Source: JBBRWV01 sp038248985
Lineage (GTDB): Bacteria > Planctomycetota > Phycisphaerae > WQYP01
DNA: 25,761 bases
Reading direction: 5' to 3'
Assembly: GCA_038248985.1 (NCBI GenBank)
Contig: JBBRWV010000042.1
Location: 1-25,761, forward strand
In this document: positions 13,330 to 21,189 of the stretch, piece by piece
How positions within the stretch are numbered: position 1 is the first letter of the stretch
How the letters are laid out: every line of letters begins with the position of its first letter
Translations under genes and position numbers: made by a program
Notes under the pieces: generated by a model
The model's database searches: none
Seen by the model: only the letters and a program-made list of their open reading frames with translations
What the model was told of the DNA's origin: nothing

Positions 13330-14481
13330 TTATGATTCATCCGGGGTTTCACCGGTTACGTAACTTTTGAGTTTATCAAAGAAACTCTTACGGGCAGGAA
13401 GGACATGGGCGTCTTCAGTCTCCGCATATTGACGAAGGATCTCTTCCTGCCTTTTGGTCAGTTTTTTGGGAACCTCGATCAACACCTGCACCAGTTGATG
13501 GCCGGTAGGGCCGCCGCGGAGGCTGGGGAGGCCGATGTGTTTGAGCGTTACGACTTCGCCGTGCTGGGTACCGGGCGGGATGCGAAGATTGGATTTTCCG
13601 AAGAGGGTGGGTGCTTCGACATCCGCCCCGAGCGAGGCCTGGGAGAACGTGATCGGCATCTGCATGACGAGGTTGTCTTCGTCGCGCACGAAGAACGGAT
13701 GCTCTTTGATGCGGACATAGACGTGGAGGTCGCCACTGGGGCCGCCTTGGTCGCCGGGTTCGCCCTCGGCACGGACGCGGACGGCCTGGCCGTCATGAAT
13801 GCCGGCGGGGATTTTCACGGAGACTTTGCATTTTTTGGGGGCCTTGCCGGCGCCATCGCAATCGGGGCATGGGGCTTCAACGGTACTGCCCTGGCCGAGG
13901 CAATGGGGGCAAGTCGAAACCATCTGAAACATGCCGCCGAAGCCGCGTTGCGCGACTTGGCCGCGGCCACCACAGGTGCGACAGGCGACACGCTTGGTGC
14001 CGGGTTTGGCGCCATTTCCACCGCAGGTTTTACAGGTATCCTGGCGGGTGAAATCGATTTCGCGTTCGCACCCTTTGGCGACATCCTGCAGCGTGATCTG
14101 CACTTGTGTTTCAAGATCGTAGCCACGCGCTGTGCGACCGCCACCGGCGCGCTGACGACCGCGACCGAAGGCATCGCCGCCAAAGAAGGCGGAGAAAAGG
14201 TCCTCAATGTTGGACGTGTTCATGTTGGAGTAATCGTGCATGGTCGTGCCGCGAAGACCGTCGTGGCCATGCTGATCGTAGCGTGAGCGCTTATCCGGAT
14301 CGGAAAGAACCTCGTAAGCCTCTGCGCACTCTTTGAAGCGGTGCTCGGCGTCTTTATCGCCGGGATTTTTATCGGGGTGAAACTTGAGTGCGGCCTTGCG
14401 ATAGGCTTTTTTGATCTCCTCGACCGTAACGGTTCGGGTGATCTCCAGGACTTCGTAATAGTCGCGTTTGGCGGTGGGCAT
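13330..14481 (-). CDS. dnaJ: Chaperone DnaJ (type I)
   Basis: The 383-aa protein has a J domain with HPD at 35-37 (FHPDKNPGD), a Gly-rich region (about 95-125, FGRGRQRAGGGRTARGY), and four zinc-finger repeats CKTCGGNG, CRTCGGRG, CPHCLGQG and CPDCDGAG (about 155-220). The two substrate-binding beta domains follow, with GDLHVYVRIKEHPFF and the closing FFDKLKSYVTGETPDES. It stimulates the DnaK ATPase and delivers unfolded protein. I chose the ATG at 14481 (MPTAKRDYYEVL, the usual family start) over a GTG at 14490. It is separated from groEL by a hairpin terminator, so it may be partly or separately transcribed. Confidence 0.96.
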   Translation of the reverse strand: MPTAKRDYYEVLEITRTVTVEEIKKAYRKAALKFHPDKNPGDKDAEHRFKECAEAYEVLSDPDKRSRYDQHGHDGLRGTTMHDYSNMNTSNIEDLFSAFFGGDAFGRGRQRAGGGRTARGYDLETQVQITLQDVAKGCEREIDFTRQDTCKTCGGNGAKPGTKRVACRTCGGRGQVAQRGFGGMFQMVSTCPHCLGQGSTVEAPCPDCDGAGKAPKKCKVSVKIPAGIHDGQAVRVRAEGEPGDQGGPSGDLHVYVRIKEHPFFVRDEDNLVMQMPITFSQASLGADVEAPTLFGKSNLRIPPGTQHGEVVTLKHIGLPSLRGGPTGHQLVQVLIEVPKKLTKRQEEILRQYAETEDAHVLPARKSFFDKLKSYVTGETPDES

Positions 14482-14515
14482 ACTCAGCACTCATTCTATG
14501 CACTCATTCATGAGA

Positions 14516-14543
14516 AAGCCCAGGGGTGGCAATCCCTGGGCTT
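14516..14543 (-). terminator. Hairpin terminator between groEL and dnaJ
   Basis: A perfect 10-bp stem (AAGCCCAGGG paired with CCCTGGGCTT; plus-strand arms 14516-14525 and 14534-14543) has an 8-nt loop. On the minus strand a short TTTCTC tract follows, so termination may be partial. It lies 26 nt after the groEL stop. In the leader between it and dnaJ, GAATGAGTGC occurs twice, 3 nt apart. Confidence 0.65.
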
Positions 14544-14568
14544 GGTGCGATTACCTATTTCACGGCGC

Positions 14569-16182
14569 TTACTTGGAGGCGCCGTTGATGAGTTCTTTTT
14601 CATCTTTAAGTTCAGTGATGAGGACATCGGTGGTGAGCAGGAGGCCAGCGACCGACGCCGCGTTCTGCAGTGCGGAACGGGCAACTTTGGCGGGGTCCAC
14701 AATGCCGAGTTTGAACATATCGCCGTACTCGCCGGTGGCGGCGTTGTACCCGTAGGAGCCTTCCTTGGCGAGGATGTCATCGACGACGACGCTGCCGTCC
14801 TCGCCGGCGTTTTCCACGATTTGACGGGTGGGAGCGCGGAGGGCGGACAGGATGATGTCAAAGCCGAACTTTTCTTCGCCGCGAGCCTTGCTCTTGGCGG
14901 CGTCAACGGCTGCGATGGCGCGGAGGAAAGCGACGCCGCCGCCGGCGACGATACCTTCTTCAGCGGCCGCACGTGTGGCGTGAAGTGCGTCATCGACGCG
15001 GAATTTGGTTTCTTTCATGGCGGTTTCAGTGACGCCGCCAACTTTGACGACGGCGACGCCGCCGGTCAGCTTGGCAAGGCGTTCCTGCAATTTTTCACGG
15101 TCATAGTCGCTGGTGGTTTTTTCCACCTGCTGGCGAATCTGCGAAACGCGGGCATCGAGATCTTTCTTCTTGCCGGCGCCTTCAATGATCGTGGTGTTGT
15201 CTTTGTCGATCACGATACGCTTGGCGGTGCCGAGGTCGGAAAGCTCCACGGCATCGAGCTTGGTGCCGAGGTCTTCGGAGATGAACTTGCCGTCGGTGAG
15301 AGTGGCGATGTCGCCGAGGATGGCCTTGCGGCGGTCACCAAAACCGGGGGCCTTGACGGCGCAGATGTTGAGGATTCCGCGGAGGCGGTTGACGACCAGG
15401 GTCGCCAGGGCTTCGTTCTCGACATCTTCGGAAATGATGACGAGCGGCTTGCCGGTAGTGACTACTTTATTGAGCAAGGGCAAAAGCTCGCTGATCGTGC
15501 TGATTTTTTTTTCATAGATTAGGATGTACGCGTTTTCGAGAACGCATTCCATGGTCGCGGGATTGTTCATGAAATACGGCGATTGGAAGCCGCGGTCAAA
15601 CGCCATGCCTTCCACGAAGGTCATTTCGGTTTTGATCGATTTGCCTTCTTCAACGGTGACGACGCCGTCTTTGCCGACTTTGTCGAGGGCGTCGGCGATC
15701 AGGGCGCCGATTTCGGCGTCATGGTTGGCCGAGACGGTGGCGACCTTGCGAAGATCGTCCTTGCCGGAGACTTTCTTGGACTGATTCTTGATCGATTCGA
15801 CGGCGGCTTCGACGGCTTTGTCGATACCGCGTTTGATGACGGCGGGGTTGGTGCCCGTGGTGACGACCTTGAGGCCGGCAGCGTAAATGGCTTCAGCGAG
15901 GACGGTGGCGGTGGTAGTGCCATCGCCGGCCTGATCGTTGGTTTTGCTGGCGACTTCGTTCACGAGTTTGGCGCCCATGTTTTCGAAGGGATCAGGAAGT
16001 TCAACTTCCTTGGCGACGGTGACGCCGTCCTTGGTGATCTGGGGCGAGCCCCAGGATTTCTGCAGGATCACGTTGCGGCCCGAGGGGCCAAGGGTGACCT
16101 TGACGGCACCGGCGAGTTTCTGGAGGCCATTGAAAACTTTTTCGCGGGCCGATTGATCGAACATGAATTGTTTTGCAGCCAT
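14569..16182 (-). CDS. groEL: Chaperonin GroEL, paralogue without the GGM tail
   Basis: The 537-aa subunit has the core GroEL signatures: LGPSGRNVILQKSWGSPQIT, ITKDGVTVAKEVELPDPFEN, AGDGTTTATVLAEAI, VKAPGFGDRRKAILGDIA and RVDDALHATRAAAEEGIVAG. The ATPase aspartates are therefore all present. The apical substrate-binding strip reads FDRGFQSPYF (Phe where E. coli has Tyr199). The C-terminus ends LKDEKELINGASK and has no Gly-Gly-Met repeat. It lies directly downstream of groES, so it is the operon-linked chaperonin here, yet it lacks the tail of the second copy. An A9 run (plus-strand T at 15504-15512) is read through in frame as EKKIS. AGGA precedes the ATG by 8 nt. Confidence 0.96.
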   Translation of the reverse strand: MAAKQFMFDQSAREKVFNGLQKLAGAVKVTLGPSGRNVILQKSWGSPQITKDGVTVAKEVELPDPFENMGAKLVNEVASKTNDQAGDGTTTATVLAEAIYAAGLKVVTTGTNPAVIKRGIDKAVEAAVESIKNQSKKVSGKDDLRKVATVSANHDAEIGALIADALDKVGKDGVVTVEEGKSIKTEMTFVEGMAFDRGFQSPYFMNNPATMECVLENAYILIYEKKISTISELLPLLNKVVTTGKPLVIISEDVENEALATLVVNRLRGILNICAVKAPGFGDRRKAILGDIATLTDGKFISEDLGTKLDAVELSDLGTAKRIVIDKDNTTIIEGAGKKKDLDARVSQIRQQVEKTTSDYDREKLQERLAKLTGGVAVVKVGGVTETAMKETKFRVDDALHATRAAAEEGIVAGGGVAFLRAIAAVDAAKSKARGEEKFGFDIILSALRAPTRQIVENAGEDGSVVVDDILAKEGSYGYNAATGEYGDMFKLGIVDPAKVARSALQNAASVAGLLLTTDVLITELKDEKELINGASK

Positions 16183-16214
16183 GATTTTGTTCCTGTGAAA
16201 GAGGTGATTTCAAC

Positions 16215-16238
16215 CACGAAGTCACGAAGGCACGAAGC
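16215..16238. repeat. Three tandem CACGAAG units in the groES-groEL gap
   Basis: CACGAAGT, CACGAAGG and CACGAAGC follow one another at 16215-16238, in the 108-nt gap between groES and groEL. Similar ACCACGAAG-type repeats recur, as I recall, between genes of many planctomycete and related genomes and are often mistranslated as TKSRRHE-like peptides. It may be a small dispersed intergenic repeat. Confidence 0.5.
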
Positions 16239-16290
16239 GTAAGACGGAGAAGGGAAGGCCTTCGCGTCCAGGTGCCCAGGTGGTTCAAAT

Positions 16291-16581
16291 TTACTTTTCG
16301 ATGACGCCGAGGAGGTCGGACTCGCGAAGGATGACGAATTTTTCTTCATTAACTTTGACTTCGGTGCCGGCGTATTTGCCGTAGTAAACCGAATCGCCGA
16401 CTTTGACGGTGATGGGGGCGCGGCTGCCGGAATCAAGCAACTTGCCCGGGCCGATCGAGATAACTTTGCCGCGGGTCGGTTTTTCCTTGGCGCCTTCAGG
16501 AAGGAGGATGCCGGTGGCGGTTTTTTCTTCCGCGGCATCTTGTTTGACAACGAGACGATCATCGAGAGGACGAATGTTCAT
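16291..16581 (-). CDS. groES: Co-chaperonin GroES
   Basis: The 96-aa subunit caps the GroEL ring. It has the family start NIRPLDDRLVVKQDAAEEKT, the mobile loop TATGILLPEGAKEKPTRG, the core SIGPGKLLDSG and the closing YYGKYAGTEVKVNEEKFVIL. GGAG lies 7 nt before the ATG. It is placed between the two groEL genes on the same strand and probably serves both rings. I see no CIRCE element in the 126-nt gap upstream of it. Confidence 0.97.
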   Translation of the reverse strand: MNIRPLDDRLVVKQDAAEEKTATGILLPEGAKEKPTRGKVISIGPGKLLDSGSRAPITVKVGDSVYYGKYAGTEVKVNEEKFVILRESDLLGVIEK

Positions 16582-16650
16582 GATTTCACTCCTGAGTGTA
16601 TATTGAGGTATAAAGGTCTGATCGCCGCCTGCGATATACTTTTTCTAGGT

Positions 16651-16687
16651 AATTGGTAGGTAGGGCAGCGATAATCTGTTACCAATT
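16651..16687. repeat. Inverted repeat between groEL (GGM) and groES
   Basis: AATTGGTA (16651-16658) and TACCAATT (16680-16687) form an 8-bp dyad extendable by about 3 pairs, with a 21-nt spacer. On the minus strand it is not followed by a T-run, so it is a poor terminator. It could be an operator or an mRNA-processing hairpin. Confidence 0.35.
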
Positions 16688-16707
16688 GCCTGTGGATGTT
16701 CCTAAGT

Positions 16708-18408
16708 TTACATCATGCCGCCCATGCCACCCATGCCACCCATTCCGCCCATGCCTCCGCCCATGCCACCCATACCGCCCATGGGGTCGCCGCCGCCCGG
16801 GGGGCCGCCTGCGCCCTTGGGTTGGGGCTTTTCAACGATGATGGCGTCGGTGGTCAGGAGGAGGGTGGAGACACTGGCCGCGTTCTGCAGTGCGGAGCGT
16901 TCAACTTTGGTGGGGGTGATGATGCCAGCCTTCACCATGTCTTCTTCAAAGTTGAGCGTCAGAGCGTTGAAACCATAGTTGCCTTTACCGGCCAATACTT
17001 TCTTGACGATGACGGCACCTTCTTCGCCAGCGTTTTCGCTGATGCAACGAAGGGGTTCCTGCAACGCACGGCGGACGATTTCAACGCCGGTCTTTTCGTC
17101 GGCGCTATCGGTCTTGACGTTGTTGAGCACGCTGAGGCAGCGAAGGAGCGAGACGCCGCCGCCGGGGAGGATGCCTTCTTCCACGGCCGCGCGGGTGGCG
17201 TGGAGGGCGTCTTCGACGCGGGCCTTCTTTTCCTTCATTTCGGATTCGGTAGCGGCCCCGACGTTGATCTGGGCGACGCCACCGGCGAGCTTGGCGAGAC
17301 GTTCCTGCAGTTTCTCACGGTCGTAATCGCTCGTGGTGGTGCTGATTTCGCGGCGAATTTGCTCGATGCGACCCTTGATGGCGTCGCTCTTGCCGGAGCC
17401 TTCAATGATGGTGGTGTTGTCGCCGTCAATTTCGATTTTCTTCGCCTGGCCGAGGTCCGCGAGAGTCAGCTTGTCGAGTTCCACGCCGAGATCCTTCATG
17501 ATGGCCTTGCCGCCGGTGAGGGTGGCGAGATCTTCCAGCATGGCCTTGCGGCGATCGCCGTAGCCGGGGGCCTTGACGGCAGCGACTTGCAGGATGCCGC
17601 GAAGCTTGTTGACGACGAGGGTGGCGAGTGCCTCGCCATCGATGTCTTCGGCGATGATCAACAGGGGACGCTTGGCACCCTGGATTTTTTCGAGAATGGG
17701 CACGAGCTTGTTGGCTGCGGAGATTTTGTCTTCATAAATAAGGATGTAGGCTTTTTCGAGGTTGACGACCATGTTGTCCTGATCGGTGATGAAGTTGGGG
17801 GAGAGGTAGCCGCGGTCGAACTGCATGCCTTCGACGACGTTGACGTACGTCTCAAGGGTTTTGCCTTCTTCGACGGTGATCACGCCGTCTTTGCCGACCT
17901 TCTGGAAAGCGTCGGCCATGATGTTGCCGATTTCACGATCGTTGTTGGCGGAGATGGCGGCGACGTTGGCGATTTCATTCTTATCCGCGACATTGAGGGG
18001 CTTGGACATTTTCTTGAGATTCTCCGAGACGGCGGTAACGGCCTTGTTGATGCCGCGGGCAAGGGCCATGGCGTCGGCTCCGGCGGCGAGGTTGCGATAG
18101 CCTTCCTTGAAGATCGCTTCGGCCAGGACGGTGGCGGTGGTGGTGCCATCGCCGGCGACATCGGAAGTTTTGCTGGCGGCTTCTTTGACGAGTTGCGCGC
18201 CGACGTTTTCAAATTTGTTGAAAAGTTCGATTTCTTCCGCCACGGAGACGCCGTCTTTGGTGACGGTCGGGGAACCCCAGCCCTTGTCGAGCACGGCATT
18301 GCGGCCGCGGGGGCCGAGGGTGGATTTAACGGCGGCGGCGAGTTTGGTGACGCCCTCGAGGAGGGATTTGCGGGCGGATTCATCAAACGAGATTAGTTTG
18401 GTGGCCAT
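16708..18408 (-). CDS. groEL: Chaperonin GroEL, paralogue with the GGM tail
   Basis: The 566-aa subunit carries LGPRGRNAVLDKGWGSPTVT, VTKDGVSVAEEIELFNKFEN, AGDGTTTATVLAEAIF, VKAPGYGDRRKAMLEDLATL and RVEDALHATRAAVEEGILPG, so the ATPase core is intact. The apical strip reads FDRGYLSPNF, with Asn where E. coli has Tyr203. The end is PKGAGGPPGGGDPMGG followed by an extended Gly-Gly-Met repeat ending GMM, longer than the usual GroEL tail and lying inside the folding chamber. I chose the ATG at 18408 (MATKLISFDESAR) with GGAG upstream; an earlier start at 18435 would add nine residues. The two copies are clearly diverged, not a recent duplication. Confidence 0.95.
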   Translation of the reverse strand: MATKLISFDESARKSLLEGVTKLAAAVKSTLGPRGRNAVLDKGWGSPTVTKDGVSVAEEIELFNKFENVGAQLVKEAASKTSDVAGDGTTTATVLAEAIFKEGYRNLAAGADAMALARGINKAVTAVSENLKKMSKPLNVADKNEIANVAAISANNDREIGNIMADAFQKVGKDGVITVEEGKTLETYVNVVEGMQFDRGYLSPNFITDQDNMVVNLEKAYILIYEDKISAANKLVPILEKIQGAKRPLLIIAEDIDGEALATLVVNKLRGILQVAAVKAPGYGDRRKAMLEDLATLTGGKAIMKDLGVELDKLTLADLGQAKKIEIDGDNTTIIEGSGKSDAIKGRIEQIRREISTTTSDYDREKLQERLAKLAGGVAQINVGAATESEMKEKKARVEDALHATRAAVEEGILPGGGVSLLRCLSVLNNVKTDSADEKTGVEIVRRALQEPLRCISENAGEEGAVIVKKVLAGKGNYGFNALTLNFEEDMVKAGIITPTKVERSALQNAASVSTLLLTTDAIIVEKPQPKGAGGPPGGGDPMGGMGGMGGGMGGMGGMGGMGGMM

Positions 18409-18840
18409 TTTTAGGAGCTCCTTGTGAGTAATCACGAACTTGGGGCATCAAATAGGAACAGGACATCACTTGCGTGAGCCTTTCTGGAAGGCCGATGGCC
18501 GTGGGGGCTGGGCCATAGCGGCACCGCCCGCCCACGCACGGGGCGCAACGAGGGTAGAGCAACGGCGATGCCAGAGGCCAATCACAGCGGCAAGCGGAGC
18601 GCAAGTGTATATTTGGCAGTTATTTGCGATAAATTCATTTAAGCGATGTAAACTCTGCGGCTGCTGCCGGGTTGGCAGTAGTGAGGGGCGCAAGGGGGGA
18701 GTTTGTCAAAACGGCAGTTGGCAACTTGATCAATAATAGCTCCAGATATCGATGATTTGGCCAACCGCACAATGTGCCGCCATGCTCATCGGGGCCTCCC
18801 GCGCGGCGATGCCCTGTGTAAAGTCCAGTAGAATGCCTGC
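18409..18840. other. Divergent intergenic region, no gene seen
   Basis: This 432-nt gap separates groEL (leftwards) from the UvrC-like gene (rightwards). I find no credible gene; the frame at 18440-18736 gives a composition-driven peptide. An A+T-rich block at about 18611-18655 stands out and may hold the groEL promoter (TTTACA on the minus strand near 18652-18647), but no box pair is convincing. No CIRCE (TTAGCACTC) or sigma-32 consensus was seen. Confidence 0.4.
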
Positions 18841-20085
18841 ATGAGCGATGCCGCAAACATCACCGATCTATTTCCGGAGTGCCAGCCGATTGATCGCGCC
18901 GCCGAGACGCTGGAAACTCGATGTGCTTGGAGCGATATTGCCGGGAAGATGGCGGTGTACCTGCTCAGCACAACTGATGCTGGGGGAATCGAAACGCCGG
19001 TGCTGCTGGCCACGGTGGGCGATCTTCGCGCGGCGCTCAAGCGGCGGCTGGCCGATGATGCGCCGGACCTGCGGACCAAGCGGGTTCACTATGGCAAGTT
19101 ATGCGACCGACTGCGGTTTCGCGTGGTGTGTTCGCCGTTTGCCGCCAACTTGGCTTACGTGCAGGCCGCACGAATGCTTTTTCCGCTCACCTACAAAAAG
19201 ATGATCGCGCAGCGGCGCACCTGGTGGATTGCTTTCGATGCGGCGGCGAAGTTTCCGCAATTTGAACGGACGCAATATCTGGAAGATGCGGCTAGTGTCT
19301 ACGCAGGACCGGTACGCGACAAAACCGCCGCGGGAAAATTGATTGAGACCGCCCAGGATTTATTCGACCTGTGCCGCTATCAGAATATCCTGGTGCAGGT
19401 GCCTTTGGGGAAAGCGTGTGCCTATAAGGAAATGGGCAAGTGCCCGGCGCCGTGCGATGGCAGTGTCGGCATGGATTGGTATCACGCCGCGATGAAAGGA
19501 GCGTTCGGCTGGATGACGGGGGAGACGCGCGGGCACTGGTGGGCCGCGCAGGAGGGCGCGATGCGCGAAGCGGCAGGCCATCAGCAATACGAGAAGGCCG
19601 GAAGGATCAAGCAGCGTCTGCAGCGCGCGGTACTCGTGGAAAGCACGACGAGCGATTCCTATCACCACCTTGCGCGGCTGGAAGATTTTTCATTTCTCGT
19701 GATGCAGCCAGGCAAGGGCAAGCAATGGGCGGAGCCGTTTATCGTGCATGGCGGACGGGTGGACGCATGCGAGCCTCTCAGCAATAAGGCGCTGGCGGAA
19801 GGGGCGGAGAAACTGCTGCAGCGCTGTCGTGAGGTTGCAGGCGTGCCGGTCAAGCCGCCGCTGGATGAAGCCGCGGTGGAACGCCTCAGCGTGGTGGCGC
19901 ATCATCTGTTCAAGGGGGAGGACGACTGGGGGGTGTTCATGCGGCTGCGCGATGTGGCTCGTGTCGAAAAAATCGCGGAAATGGTGGAAGAAATGATGCG
20001 GCGTAGCGGGCGGGCCAAGCCGATGGCGGAGCAGTCTTCGGAAGCGAAGGCGGAGTTAAAAGTGACGCCATTGGAATCTGCGTAA
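18841..20085 (+). CDS. UvrC-like protein with degenerate GIY-YIG region and UVR motif
   Basis: The 414-aa product aligns in layout with the N-terminal part of the excinuclease UvrC. A GIY-YIG-like start (AVYLLSTTDAGGIETPVLLA, then TVGDLRAALKRRL, about 36-71) leads to YAGPVRDKTAAGKLIETAQD (about 157-176). A Cys region of UvrC type, CAYKEMGKCPAPCDG (about 191-205), follows, then a UvrB-interaction (UVR) helix pair EAAGHQQYEKAGRIKQRLQR (about 243-262). It is shorter than UvrC (about 600 aa) and lacks the C-terminal RNase H-like nuclease and helix-hairpin-helix. GIY reads AVY, and YIG appears as LLA, so the 3' nuclease tyrosine seems lost. It might be a regulator of UvrB or a repurposed DNA-binding protein. 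It converges with recR with a 7-nt gap, in a DNA-repair neighbourhood. The start ATG has no clear ribosome-binding site. Confidence 0.72.
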   Translation: MSDAANITDLFPECQPIDRAAETLETRCAWSDIAGKMAVYLLSTTDAGGIETPVLLATVGDLRAALKRRLADDAPDLRTKRVHYGKLCDRLRFRVVCSPFAANLAYVQAARMLFPLTYKKMIAQRRTWWIAFDAAAKFPQFERTQYLEDAASVYAGPVRDKTAAGKLIETAQDLFDLCRYQNILVQVPLGKACAYKEMGKCPAPCDGSVGMDWYHAAMKGAFGWMTGETRGHWWAAQEGAMREAAGHQQYEKAGRIKQRLQRAVLVESTTSDSYHHLARLEDFSFLVMQPGKGKQWAEPFIVHGGRVDACEPLSNKALAEGAEKLLQRCREVAGVPVKPPLDEAAVERLSVVAHHLFKGEDDWGVFMRLRDVARVEKIAEMVEEMMRRSGRAKPMAEQSSEAKAELKVTPLESA

Positions 20086-20092
20086 GCAGCAC

Positions 20093-20716
20093 TCAAACTT
20101 TCGTTCGCCCGCTCATGGCATCGGCCAAAATCGCCTTGTTGGAGTATTCAATCTGCGCGCCGGCGGGGAGCCCGCGGGCGAGGCGCGTCAGTGAAATTTG
20201 CGGCGCGATGCGGGCAATTTCCTGCTGCAGATAAAGCGAGGTGCCATCGCCTTCCATCGTGGGGTTGGTCGCCAGAATGATTTCCTTCACGGGAGAATCG
20301 GGCGAGTGGAGGCGTTCGAACAATTGCGGGATGGTCAGTTCAGAGGGCGTAACATTTTCCAGCGGCGCGATGCGGCCCAGCAGCACATGGTAGACGCCCT
20401 TGTAGACACCGGTGGATTCCAACTGCAGCAAATCCTTGGGCTGTTCGACAATGCAAATCACCGATGAGTCACGCGTGGTATCGGTGCAGATGGAGCACGG
20501 GTCGGTCTCGGTCAGATTAAAGCAGATCGAACAGTGCCGCACTTGCTCCTTCATGGTGCGGATGGCGTCGGCCAGCGCCAGTGCATCGGCGGGGTTGGAT
20601 TTGAGCAGGTGAAACGCCATGCGCTCGGCCGAGCGCGAGCCGACGCCGGGCAGTTTGCCCAGCAATTCCATCAACTTACGAAGGGATTCAGTGTAGTGCG
20701 GATTGGGTGCGGCCAT
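20093..20716 (-). CDS. recR: Recombination mediator RecR
   Basis: The 207-aa protein works with RecO (and RecF) to load RecA at gaps. It has the N-terminal helix-hairpin-helix LLGKLPGVGSRSAERMAFHL (about 18-37), a four-Cys zinc finger (CSICFNLTETDPCSIC), the Toprim start SSVICIVEQPKDLLQLE, and the closing Toprim and Walker-like region with ILATNPTMEGDGTSLYL and TRLARGLPAGAQIEYSN. Full length. It is the last gene of dnaX-ybaB-recR, 20 nt after ybaB. Confidence 0.96.
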   Translation of the reverse strand: MAAPNPHYTESLRKLMELLGKLPGVGSRSAERMAFHLLKSNPADALALADAIRTMKEQVRHCSICFNLTETDPCSICTDTTRDSSVICIVEQPKDLLQLESTGVYKGVYHVLLGRIAPLENVTPSELTIPQLFERLHSPDSPVKEIILATNPTMEGDGTSLYLQQEIARIAPQISLTRLARGLPAGAQIEYSNKAILADAMSGRTKV

Positions 20717-20736
20717 GATCGATACGGTCCCAAAAA

Positions 20737-21081
20737 TTACTGCCCGAACATGCCCTGGATCGCGCCCATGTCCATGCCGCCGGTGACTTTTTCCATTTCC
20801 TGCTGGGCCATGGACTGCACATTTTTCAAGGCCTGGTTGACGGCCGCACGCGTGAGGTCGGCCAGCAGTTCATGATCCGCAAATGGGGCACCCTCTGCAT
20901 AAACGATGGAAATAATTTCCATGGAGCCGCCCGCCGTGGCCGTCACGAGGCCGCCGCCCGACTGTGCCGTCGCCCGCAAGCTCGGAATGCGTGCCTGAAT
21001 TTCTTTCATGCGTGACTGCATTTCGCGGGCAGTGGCGAACATCGGCCCCAACTTCGAAAGCGCTTTCAGATCATCCATCAT
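20737..21081 (-). CDS. ybaB: YbaB/EbfC nucleoid-associated protein
   Basis: The 114-aa product forms small dimers that bind DNA. It shows the family core MQSRMKEIQARIPSLRATAQ, then GGGLVTATAGGSMEIISI and LLADLTRAAVNQALKNVQ. A Met-rich tail (MEKVTGGMDMGAIQGMFGQ) follows. I prefer the ATG at 21081 (MMDDLKALSKL), 9 nt after AAGG; starts at 21090 or 21114 are possible. Its place between dnaX and recR is conserved across bacteria. Confidence 0.93.
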   Translation of the reverse strand: MMDDLKALSKLGPMFATAREMQSRMKEIQARIPSLRATAQSGGGLVTATAGGSMEIISIVYAEGAPFADHELLADLTRAAVNQALKNVQSMAQQEMEKVTGGMDMGAIQGMFGQ

Positions 21082-21189
21082 TGAGGGCATCCTTTTTAGG
21101 TAGGGGCAATGCAAATCAATTCGTCGGAATTGTAAAGTATTCGCCGGCAGAATAGAAACACCCAGTGGCGACTCACAAGGCCACGTCGC

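Noticed and set aside
15504..15512. A9 run in groEL as a second slippage site
   Set aside because: The run is read in frame as EKKIS and neither shifted frame opens a meaningful extension; no adjacent hairpin seen. It serves as a contrast to dnaX.
16696..18396. 566-aa ORF antisense to groEL (and a 393-aa one at 14341-15522)
   Set aside because: Long antisense ORFs over chaperone genes are a known codon-usage artefact; neither shows protein-like motifs.
18440..18736. 98-aa plus-strand ORF in the groEL upstream gap
   Set aside because: No ribosome-binding site, no recognisable composition or motif; more likely a promoter and leader region.
16582..18840. CIRCE or sigma-32 heat-shock elements upstream of the chaperonin genes
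   Set aside because: No TTAGCACTC/GAGTGCTAA dyad and no CTTGAA plus CCCCAT pair was found in either gap.
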